Assembly: GCA_963796915.1 (NCBI GenBank)
Contig: CAWCNI010000004.1
Location: 2,728,001 to 2,792,000, forward strand
Direction: 5' to 3'
Origin: JAENWD01 sp963796915
Lineage (GTDB): Bacteria; Acidobacteriota; Vicinamibacteria; Vicinamibacterales; JAENWD01
DNA length: 64,000 nt
Below the pieces are notes generated by a model. The model did not search any database. It was not told where the DNA came from and worked only from the letters and a program-made list of their open reading frames with translations. Below are positions 33,797 to 41,814 of the stretch, in pieces. Position 1 is the first letter of the stretch; each line of letters opens with the position of its first letter. The translations under genes were made by a program, and so were the position numbers.

Positions 33797-33950
33797 GGCG
33801 CCCTCCTGGGCATCGACGGCTGCACGAGTCGGTGCCTCCTTTGACGCCGCGACGCCGGTTGAAGTGCCCGTTGATTTGACCCGCCACCTGAACCACGAGT
33901 ACAAGCGATACGGTCGGTGTTTCGTTGAACGAGCCGGCAGGAGGCCTTCG

Positions 33951-35201
33951 GTGACGTTGAACCGCCGTGGACACATCGTCGTTGCCCGTCTGCTTGCCGC
34001 GATGGCCGTGTGCGCGCTGGTTCCGTCCGGCGCACGGGCCCAGACGCCTGCTCAGACGCCACGGTTGACGCTGACGCTCGAGGATGCCGTGGCTCGCGGC
34101 ATGGCCGCCAACGCCGGGCAACTCGCCAGGCAGGTCGACCGCGCCATCGCAGCGGCCGACATCGACGTCGCGCGCGAACATCCGAACCCCGACTTCACCT
34201 ACGAGTCCACCCGCGACGCGCCCTATCACGCGTTTGTCTTCTCGATCCCTGTCGAAACCGGCGGCAAGCGCGGGCGCCGCGTCGCCTCCGGAGAGGCCGC
34301 GCGCGATGTGGTGGACAGCGATCTGGCTCGCGGCATCGCCGACTTGCGCAGCGACATCCGGCACGCCTTCTACCGTCTTGCGGCCGCCGACCGGCGTGCG
34401 GAAGTCACGCGGGCGATCGCGTCAGTCGCGGGCCGGGTCAGGGACGCCGCGAAGGCGCGCGTCGACTCCGGAGACGCGCCCCGCCTGGACCTGGTGCAGG
34501 CCGAGCTCGCGCTCGCGCGGACCACGAACCTGGCCGCGACGGTGGAGGCCGAGCGCGCGGCGCTCGAAGACGAGCTCGACGTCCTGATTGGCTTGCCGCC
34601 GGGGACCGGCATCGCGGTGAGCGGCGATCCGTTCACTGACGGCCTCGGCCAGGCCGCCTCGCTGCCCGTCGCGCAAGGCGGTGTAGATGTCGTGGCCGCC
34701 GACCGCCGCGTCGCCGCCGCCAACGCCGGCGTCGACCTCGCGCACGCGCTGCGCACGCCGGACCTGGCCGTCGAAGCCGGGCTCACCTACGACGCGCCGC
34801 CGGACTTCACGTTTGGCTGGAAGGCCGGCGTCAGCCTGTCGCTGCCGATCTTCACGACGCACCGCGCCGCTGTCGTGCGCGCCGAGCAGGTCGCGGTCCA
34901 GGCGACGCGTGAGGCCACCGCCGTGCGCGCCGACGTCGACGGCCGCACCGCCGCGGCGACCGCGCGTGCCGGAGCGCTCGCCGACGCCGTCACACGGACG
35001 ACGCACGACATCCTGCCTGCCGCTGATACCGTGGCCGACATGGCGCAGAAGTCGTACGCCGCCGGGCAGACCGGCATGGTCGCGCTGCTGCAGTCACTGC
35101 AGACAGTGGCCGAGACCAGGCTCGAGGCCGTGGAGACTGCCCTCTCCTTCCAGCTGGCGCTCGCGGATCTCGAACGCGCGCGCGGAGCCGTCAAACCATG
35201 A
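33951..35201 (+). CDS. TolC-family outer membrane protein of an RND pump (CzcC-like)
   Basis: A 416-aa outer-membrane factor. The signal peptide (VVARLLAAMAVCALVPSGARA) is followed by LTLEDAVARGMAANAGQL, the usual first helix of the family. GGKRGRR near residue 100 and AVEAGLTYDAPPDFTFGWKA fit the CzcC branch. The GTG at 33951 has GGAGG 6 nt upstream; an in-frame reading extends further but overlaps the divergent DUF937 gene. The stop overlaps the ATG of the adaptor gene, forming a three-gene operon. Confidence 0.9.
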   Translation: MTLNRRGHIVVARLLAAMAVCALVPSGARAQTPAQTPRLTLTLEDAVARGMAANAGQLARQVDRAIAAADIDVAREHPNPDFTYESTRDAPYHAFVFSIPVETGGKRGRRVASGEAARDVVDSDLARGIADLRSDIRHAFYRLAAADRRAEVTRAIASVAGRVRDAAKARVDSGDAPRLDLVQAELALARTTNLAATVEAERAALEDELDVLIGLPPGTGIAVSGDPFTDGLGQAASLPVAQGGVDVVAADRRVAAANAGVDLAHALRTPDLAVEAGLTYDAPPDFTFGWKAGVSLSLPIFTTHRAAVVRAEQVAVQATREATAVRADVDGRTAAATARAGALADAVTRTTHDILPAADTVADMAQKSYAAGQTGMVALLQSLQTVAETRLEAVETALSFQLALADLERARGAVKP

Positions 35202-36280
35202 TCCGACTCCGTCTGTGCGTGTGCGCGCTCGTGCTCTCCTCCGTCGCTGCGGCGTGCGGCAAATCGGCGCCCGAGCAGGAGAGCCTCGAAAGCGAGGCGC
35301 CCGTTGCGGTGCATGCCGCCAAGGCGGGGCCGGCGCAGGTGACGCTCAAGGTGCGCGCCACCGGGACGACGCTCGCCGCTCCGGGTGCCGAGCTGGTGGT
35401 CACGGCTCCCTTCCCGGCGCGAGTCGGTCAAATCCCGCACGGCGAAGGCGATCACGTGGCCCGCGGCCAATTGCTGGTGGAGTTCGATATCCCGTCGCTG
35501 AACTCCGACATGGCGTCCCGGGAAAGCGCGCTCACCCAGTCGCGCGCGCGCGTCGCCAACGCCGAAGCCGCCCGCACCCGCCTCGCGGGCCTGCTCGATC
35601 AAGGCATCGCCGCCCGGCGCGAGGTCGAGGACGCCGACAAGGAGCTCTCCGACGCGAAAGCCGCGCTCGCGGAGGCGTCGGTTGGACTGGACTCGTCGCG
35701 CCGGCTGCTCGATCGCGGCCGGGTGATCGCGCCGTTCAGCGGCGTCGTCGTCCGCCGGTTCCACAACCCCGGCGATCTGGTGGACGCCAGCGCGAGCGAT
35801 CCGGTCCTGCGCTTCGCGGATCCCGCGCGGATCGAGGTCGAGGCGCTCGTGCCGGCGTCGGACGTGCCGCGGATCGCGGCGCGCCAGCCGGTCGACGTCC
35901 GTGGCCCGGGCGACTCGCATTGGACAGGCGTCGTGCTGGCGACGCCCGCCGTCGTGGACGCCGCCACAGCTTCGGCGCACGTCCGCGTCTCGATCAGCGG
36001 CGGCACTTCGCCGCCGCTCGGGCTTCCGGTTGAAGTCACCATCACGGTGCTCGAACGTGCGGCGGCAGTCGCGGTCCCGGCCACCGCGGTCGTGAAACGC
36101 GGCGACGCGTCGGAGGTCTTCGTCATCGCCGACGGCAAGGCCACGCTGCGTCAGGTCCAGACCGGCGTCTCGTCGGCGTCCGATGTCGAAATCCGGTCGG
36201 GGCTCCAGGCCGGCGATCTGGTGGTCGTCGGCGGCGCGGAGGGCCTGCCCGATGGCGCGCACGTGAGCGTGACGCCGTGA
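35198..36280 (+). CDS. RND efflux periplasmic adaptor, lipoprotein
   Basis: A 360-aa membrane fusion protein. The signal peptide ends at a lipobox VAAACGKS (Cys about 20), so it is probably lipid-anchored. The barrel-sandwich halves are VTAPFPARVGQIPHGEGDHV and VIAPFSGVVVRRFHNPGDLV, flanking an alpha-hairpin of about 70 residues. The C-terminal barrel and membrane-proximal domain (VPATAVVKRGDASEVFVIADG) are complete. It is coupled to both neighbours by overlapping codons. Confidence 0.92.
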   Translation: MIRLRLCVCALVLSSVAAACGKSAPEQESLESEAPVAVHAAKAGPAQVTLKVRATGTTLAAPGAELVVTAPFPARVGQIPHGEGDHVARGQLLVEFDIPSLNSDMASRESALTQSRARVANAEAARTRLAGLLDQGIAARREVEDADKELSDAKAALAEASVGLDSSRRLLDRGRVIAPFSGVVVRRFHNPGDLVDASASDPVLRFADPARIEVEALVPASDVPRIAARQPVDVRGPGDSHWTGVVLATPAVVDAATASAHVRVSISGGTSPPLGLPVEVTITVLERAAAVAVPATAVVKRGDASEVFVIADGKATLRQVQTGVSSASDVEIRSGLQAGDLVVVGGAEGLPDGAHVSVTP

Positions 36281-39200
36281 GCGTGGTCTCGTTTGCCGCG
36301 CATCATGCGCGCAGTGTCGTGCTCGGGACGGTGCTGCTGGTCGCCGCCGGGCTGGTGAGCGCCTGGCAGCTTCCGAGCAGCATCTACCCCGAGCTCGAGT
36401 TCCCGCGAGTGGTGGTGATTGCCAGGAGCGGCACCCTGCCGACGCGCGGGATGACGCTGATCGTCACGCGTCCACTCGAACAGGCGGCGATGGCGGTTCC
36501 CGGGATCCGTCGCGTCCGCTCGAAGACCTTCCGCGGATCGACAGAGGTGGACGCGTACTTCGAGAGCGCCACCGACATGGTCGTCGCGCTCCAGCAGCTC
36601 CAGAGCCGCGTGGACGAGATCCGCTCGCAGCTCCCGTCGGACACCGAGCTGACAGTCGAGCGCCTGACGCCGGCGACGTTTCCGGTACTGAGCCTCAACG
36701 TCACCGGCGCGCTGCCGGTGCCCGACCTCTACGACTTCGCGTTCTACGTCATGCGGCCGGCGCTGTCGCGCGCCGCCGGTGTCGGGCGCATCGAGGTGAG
36801 CGCCAGCGACACGCGGGAGCTCGAGGTCATTGCCGATCCCGCGCGACTGGCGGCATCGGGCCTCGCCATCAGCGACGTCGCCGGCGCCCTGACGTCGACC
36901 AACGTGCTGCTGCCGGTCGGACGATATGCCTCCGGCGGCCGCCAGTACCTCGCGCTCGCCTCCGGACAGTGGCAGAACCTCGGCGATCTGGCTGCCACGC
37001 CGATCCCCGTTCACGGCGGCTCGATGGTGCGCGTCGGCGACGTCGCCGAGGTGACGATGGGGGCGCCGGATCGGACGTTGCTCATCACCGCCAACGGTCG
37101 GGACGCCGCTGTCATCAACGTGTCCCAGCAGGTTGGCTCCGACCTGCTCGACGTGAAGGCCGGCGTCGAGGACGCGCTGTCGTCACTCGTCAAGACGCTG
37201 CCCTCCGGCATTCGCGTCACCAAGGTCTACGACCTCGCCGAGTTCGTCGCCGCCGCCATCCGGAGCGTCACCGACGCTGTCGTCATCGGCGGGCTGCTGG
37301 CGATCGTCGTCTTGTTCGTGTTCCTGCGCGACTGGCGCATCACGGCGGTGGCCGCCACCACGCTGCCGGTCACCGCCGCGGCCACCTTCTTCTTCCTGCG
37401 TCTCTGGGGCGAGTCGATCAACCTGATGTCGATGGGCGGGCTGGCCATCGCGATAGGACTGGTGATCGACGATGCCGTCGTCGTGGTGGAGAACGTGCAG
37501 CGCCGCATCGAGACTGGCGGCCTCGCCGACGTCGCCAGCGCGACCCGCGAGCTGATCGCCCCGATCGTCGCGTCGACATTGACGACTGTCGTTGTCTTCG
37601 CGCCGCTGGCGCTGCTGTCGGGAGTGACTGGCCAGTTCTTCCGCTCGCTGGCCATGACGCTGTCGATCGCGGTGCTGCTGTCGCTGGTCCTCTCGCTGAC
37701 GCTGGTGCCGGTGATGGCAGAGCATGCGCTGGCGCGTCGCACGCCGGGGACCGCGGGGCCCACGCATCCCGTCACCGCGTTCTACACCTGGAGCCTGCGT
37801 CGTCTGATGGCACGGCCCGCGCTGGCGCTGCTGGCGGTGGCATTCGCGATCCTGCTGTCGGTCCTCACCTTTCCCCACCTCGGCCGCGGATTCCTGCCCG
37901 CCATGGACGAGGGCGGCTTCGTCATCGACTACCTGACGCCAGCCGGCACCTCGCTCACCGAGACCGATGCCCGCGTGAGGCAGATCGAGCGCGTGCTGGC
38001 GAAGACGCCCGAGGTCGCGGCCTTCTCGCGACGCACAGGCGCCGAGCTCGGGCTCTTCGCGACGGAACTGAACAAGGGCGACGTGCTGGTGCGGCTGGTG
38101 CCGAGGTCGGCACGCACGCGATCGGCCGACGAGATCATCGACGCCCTGCGCGATCAGCTCCATAGCGAGGCGCCCGGCCTCGACATCGAGTTCGTGCAGC
38201 TGCTGCAGGACATGCTGGGCGATCTCGAAGGCGCGCCGACGCCGATCGAAGTCCAGATCTACGGCGACGACCCGGCGGTGCTCGAACGTCTCTCGGCGCA
38301 GGTCGAGCCGATCGTCTCTGCCGTGCCGAGCATCGTGGACGTCGTCGGCCCGGAGTCGGGCAACCCGGAAGTGGAATGGCGAGTGGACCCTGTCGCCGCG
38401 GCACGCGCCGGCCTGACAGTAACCGACGTCGCGAATCAGGTCAGTGCGGGTTGGCTGGGCGTGCCGGTCTCCGACTACCGCACGCTCGATCGGACGGTGC
38501 CCGTGCGCGTCCGCTATCCAGACTCGGTGCGCCGTGACACGGCGGCGCTTGGCGAGACCCGCATCCGTGGCGGCGCCGGCCAGCTGGTGCCGCTGGCGGC
38601 GCTGGCGACGCCGATCGTGTCCAACGGGCAGAGCTCGGCGATACGCGAAGACCTGCGGTCGATGTCGCTCATCACCGCCAGGCTCGAAGGCCGCGATCTC
38701 GGATCGGCAGTGGCGGAGCTGCAGACAAAGCTCAAAGCCGTGAGCCTTCCGGTCGGATACTCCATCGAGCTCGGCGGGCAGATCGCCTCCGAGCGCCGCG
38801 CCTTCAACGACCTGTTGCTGGTGCTGGGCGTGGCGACGGCGCTCGTCCTGTTCGTCCTGGTGGCCGAGTTCAGGGCGCTCGTGCCGGCGCTGCTGATCCT
38901 TGGCGTCGCGCCGCTGTCTGTCGGTGGCGCCTTCGTGCTGCTGCTGGCAACGGGCACGGACCTCAACGTGTCGTCGGCGATGGGCCTGATTCTGCTCGTC
39001 GGCCTGGTGGTCAAAAACGGCATCGTCCTGATGGACTTTGCGGCGCGGCGCCATGCCGAGGGCAGTTCGTGGCGGGAAGCGCTGCTGGCGGCTGGCGTCC
39101 GGCGATTCCGGCCGATCATGATGACGACGCTGTGCACGCTGGCGGGGCTGATGCCGCTGGCGCTCGGTCTCGGTGCGGGCGCGGAGCTGCAGCGGCCACT

Positions 39201-39318
39201 GGCGCTGGCAGTGATCGGCGGGCTGAGCCTCTCGACGCTGCTCGTGTTGTATGTGCTGCCGGTGCTGTGCGTGCTCGTGCGCCGCGAGGGGAACGCGGCG
39301 GCGACAGGCAGCCTGTAA
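36277..39318 (+). CDS. RND efflux inner-membrane transporter
   Basis: A 1013-aa proton-driven transporter of the AcrB/CzcA superfamily with about 12 helices and two large periplasmic loops. The proton-relay motif GLVIDDAVVVVEN near residue 400 has two adjacent Asp. The second half has LGVAPLSVGGAFVLLL, NVSSAMGLILLVGLVVKNG and FRPIMMTTLCTLAGLMPLAL. A GTG start overlaps the adaptor stop as GTGA. The CzcC-type partner suggests the metal/HME branch, but the usual CzcA metal-site residues cannot be confirmed by eye, so the substrate is open. Confidence 0.92.
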   Translation: MSVVSFAAHHARSVVLGTVLLVAAGLVSAWQLPSSIYPELEFPRVVVIARSGTLPTRGMTLIVTRPLEQAAMAVPGIRRVRSKTFRGSTEVDAYFESATDMVVALQQLQSRVDEIRSQLPSDTELTVERLTPATFPVLSLNVTGALPVPDLYDFAFYVMRPALSRAAGVGRIEVSASDTRELEVIADPARLAASGLAISDVAGALTSTNVLLPVGRYASGGRQYLALASGQWQNLGDLAATPIPVHGGSMVRVGDVAEVTMGAPDRTLLITANGRDAAVINVSQQVGSDLLDVKAGVEDALSSLVKTLPSGIRVTKVYDLAEFVAAAIRSVTDAVVIGGLLAIVVLFVFLRDWRITAVAATTLPVTAAATFFFLRLWGESINLMSMGGLAIAIGLVIDDAVVVVENVQRRIETGGLADVASATRELIAPIVASTLTTVVVFAPLALLSGVTGQFFRSLAMTLSIAVLLSLVLSLTLVPVMAEHALARRTPGTAGPTHPVTAFYTWSLRRLMARPALALLAVAFAILLSVLTFPHLGRGFLPAMDEGGFVIDYLTPAGTSLTETDARVRQIERVLAKTPEVAAFSRRTGAELGLFATELNKGDVLVRLVPRSARTRSADEIIDALRDQLHSEAPGLDIEFVQLLQDMLGDLEGAPTPIEVQIYGDDPAVLERLSAQVEPIVSAVPSIVDVVGPESGNPEVEWRVDPVAAARAGLTVTDVANQVSAGWLGVPVSDYRTLDRTVPVRVRYPDSVRRDTAALGETRIRGGAGQLVPLAALATPIVSNGQSSAIREDLRSMSLITARLEGRDLGSAVAELQTKLKAVSLPVGYSIELGGQIASERRAFNDLLLVLGVATALVLFVLVAEFRALVPALLILGVAPLSVGGAFVLLLATGTDLNVSSAMGLILLVGLVVKNGIVLMDFAARRHAEGSSWREALLAAGVRRFRPIMMTTLCTLAGLMPLALGLGAGAELQRPLALAVIGGLSLSTLLVLYVLPVLCVLVRREGNAAATGSL

Positions 39319-39345
39319 GCCGCCCGTCGCCGTGCGCTGCGGTTG

Positions 39346-39996
39346 TTACTTCGCGGCGACGCCCACGCCGATCGGGCAGGTGACGCCAGTGCCCCCGAGG
39401 CCGCAGTAGCCGTTCGGGTTCCGCTCGAGATACTGCTGGTGGTAGGCCTCGGCGTAGTAGAACGGCCCGGCAGTCTGAATCTCGGTGGTGACCGTGCCGA
39501 GCCCCGACGCTGTCAGCGCTTTCTGGAACATGTCGCGTGAACGCTCCGCGGCGGCCCGCTCGGCGTCGGTCTGCACGTAGATTCCCGACCGGTACTGAGT
39601 CCCGATGTCGTTGCCCTGACGCATGCCCTGCGTCGGGTCGTGGTTCTCCCAGAACACCTTGAGCAGGTCGTCATACGAGATCCGCGCGGGGTCGTAGACG
39701 ACCAGCACGGCTTCCGTGTGACCGGTCCGGCCCGAGCAGACCTCTTCGTACGTGGGGTTCGGCGTGTAGCCGTTGATGTAGCCGACTGCCGTGCTCACGA
39801 CGCCGGGGGTCTGCCAGAATTTACGCTCGGCGCCCCAGAAACAGCCCATCGCGAAAATGGCCTGCGACAGGCCGGGAAACGGCCCCTTGAGCGGCGCGCC
39901 GGTCACGAGGTGGCGGCTCGCCACCGCCATGGCGTCACTGCGCCCGGGCAGCGCGTCGGCCGGGGTGGGCATCTGAAGCTTCGACTTGCTGAACAT
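39346..39996 (-). CDS. msrA: Peptide-methionine (S)-S-oxide reductase
   Basis: A 216-aa enzyme that reduces methionine-S-sulfoxide in proteins. The catalytic Cys is in FAMGCFWGAER (about residue 52), with GYINGYTPNPTYEEVCSGRTGH and HDPTQGMRQGNDIGTQYRS as substrate-binding segments. The C-terminal CGLGGTGVTCP cysteines may act as resolving residues. About 45 residues precede the core, as in the longer E. coli-type MsrA. GGAGGG lies upstream of the ATG. It converges with the RND gene across a 27-bp gap. Confidence 0.95.
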   Translation of the reverse strand: MFSKSKLQMPTPADALPGRSDAMAVASRHLVTGAPLKGPFPGLSQAIFAMGCFWGAERKFWQTPGVVSTAVGYINGYTPNPTYEEVCSGRTGHTEAVLVVYDPARISYDDLLKVFWENHDPTQGMRQGNDIGTQYRSGIYVQTDAERAAAERSRDMFQKALTASGLGTVTTEIQTAGPFYYAEAYHQQYLERNPNGYCGLGGTGVTCPIGVGVAAK

Positions 39997-40047
39997 CTGT
40001 CCCTCCGCTTGCTTGGAGGCCGCCGGGGCCTCCGGGGTTTCACGCGA

Positions 40048-41721
40048 CTAGAGGTCCCGCTGCCTGAGGCGCTCGATCAGCCGGTCGGTGGATCGCACGG
40101 CCAGCGCCATCATGGTCAACGTAGGGTTGCTCCAGCCGCCCGACGGGAAACTGGCGCCGTCCATCGCGAAGAGGTTCGGCACGTCGTGGACCTGTTGAAA
40201 CGGCGTGACGACCGAGGTGCGCGGGTCGGCGCCCATCCTCGCGGTTCCGACTTCGTGGCTCGCCCAGCGCGGGCTGACGTGAGACCGGACCTCCGTGCCG
40301 CCCGCGGCTTCGAGCATCTCCGCCGCCGACGCCGCCATATCCGTCAGCATCGCGCGGTCGTTGTCGTGAAAGTCGATGCTGATCCTCAACGCGGGGATTC
40401 CCCACGCGTCGGCCACTGCCGGATCGATCTCCACCTTGTTGGCAGGGTTCGGCAGGCACTCGCCGAACCCCTGGAGAGACACCACTGTCGGCGCGGGGCG
40501 TCGGCACGCCGTCTTGTAGGCCTCGCCGTAGCCCGGCGCGTCGAAGTGAAACGGCACGTTCGAGCCACCCTGGTAGCCGTAGCCACGCAGAAAGCCCTTT
40601 GTCGCCGGCTCGCCGGGCAGGTTGCGGAAGCGCGGCACGTACAGGCCGTTGGGACGACGGGCGCCTCCGGCCGACGGCGTGCCTGGAAACTCCTCGAATA
40701 CCGCCCTCGCACCGGCATCGGTGAAGTGCACCTGCAATTGCGTGCCGAGCAGGCCGCTCGAGTTCCCCAGGCCGGCCGGGTTCTCGCGCCCGCCCGAGTT
40801 CAGCAGGATGCGCGTGCTCTCGAACGTCTGCGCGCAGAGCACGACGGCGCGCGCGCTGACTGCGTGCCTCGCGTGCGTCGCCCGATCGATGTACTCGACG
40901 CCGGTCGCCTTGTGCTCGTCGTTCACCGTGACGCGGTGCACCATAGCCCCGGTGACCAGCGTGAGACGGCCGGTGTGGAGCGCGTCGGCGACAGTGGTAA
41001 ACGTCGAGTTGAAGTACGAGTGCGTGGTGCAGCCGCGCTCGCACGGCCCGCAGTAGTGACAGGACGCGCGCCCGTTGATCGGCGACGTGAGGTTCGCGGT
41101 CCGGCCTATCGTCACCAGGCGCCCGAGCCGCGCCTTCACCCTGTCGGCCACGGCGCGCTCAGCGCAGGTCATCGGCATCGCCGGCTGAAACCGGCCGTCC
41201 GGCATATATGGGTAGTGCTCCGCCTGGCCGGAGACGCCGATGTAGGTCTCGACGAGATCGTAGTACGGCGCCAGCTCCTCGTACGCCAGCGGCCAGTCCA
41301 CGCCGACGCCGTCGCGCGACGCGGCCTTGAAATCCAGGTCGCTCCAGCGGTAGCTCTGACGCCCCCACACGTTGGTCCGGCCGCCGACCATCCGAATGCG
41401 TCCGACCCAGGGGAATGGCTGGCCGGGCGGCGTGGTGTACGGCTCTGCGCGGTCGTCGGCGTAAAACCCGGCGTTCCACTCGTCACAGGCGTACGACTCG
41501 GCTTGTCGCGGACGAGTGCGTGCCAGCGGCGCCTTGGTCATTCCGCGGTATTTCAGTGAGAACGCCGGCACGTGCTCGCGATAGTCGGCGTCGGAGGCGG
41601 GGCGGCCGGCTTCGAGCATCACGACGCGGGCACCGGCTTCGGTGAGGCGCTTGGCGACCCAGCCACCCGTTGCACCCGATCCCACTACGATGACGTCCAC
41701 GTCGCCGCCGCGTTCCTGCAT
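40048..41721 (-). CDS. GMC family FAD-dependent oxidoreductase
   Basis: A 557-aa flavoenzyme. The Rossmann FAD motif is VIVVGSGATGGWVAKRL at residues 9-25, followed by GGRTNVWGRQSYRWS. The C-terminal half has ASHEVGTARMGADP and the FAD-contact NPTLTMMALAVRSTDRLIE. It resembles gluconate dehydrogenase and glucose-methanol-choline oxidoreductases that act on sugars or alcohols. A Cys-rich segment (SCHYCGPCERGC) is a feature of the gluconate-dehydrogenase branch. No partner small subunit or cytochrome gene is adjacent. It is divergent from the histidine kinase gene. Confidence 0.88.
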   Translation of the reverse strand: MQERGGDVDVIVVGSGATGGWVAKRLTEAGARVVMLEAGRPASDADYREHVPAFSLKYRGMTKAPLARTRPRQAESYACDEWNAGFYADDRAEPYTTPPGQPFPWVGRIRMVGGRTNVWGRQSYRWSDLDFKAASRDGVGVDWPLAYEELAPYYDLVETYIGVSGQAEHYPYMPDGRFQPAMPMTCAERAVADRVKARLGRLVTIGRTANLTSPINGRASCHYCGPCERGCTTHSYFNSTFTTVADALHTGRLTLVTGAMVHRVTVNDEHKATGVEYIDRATHARHAVSARAVVLCAQTFESTRILLNSGGRENPAGLGNSSGLLGTQLQVHFTDAGARAVFEEFPGTPSAGGARRPNGLYVPRFRNLPGEPATKGFLRGYGYQGGSNVPFHFDAPGYGEAYKTACRRPAPTVVSLQGFGECLPNPANKVEIDPAVADAWGIPALRISIDFHDNDRAMLTDMAASAAEMLEAAGGTEVRSHVSPRWASHEVGTARMGADPRTSVVTPFQQVHDVPNLFAMDGASFPSGGWSNPTLTMMALAVRSTDRLIERLRQRDL

Positions 41722-41814
41722 CCTTGTGCCCCGCCTGGAGACAGCCTATCATTCGGGCGCGCGGACCTCCCCGGCGATGCGGTTCGACGCTCGCTGCAAG
41801 CCGCCTCGCGTTTC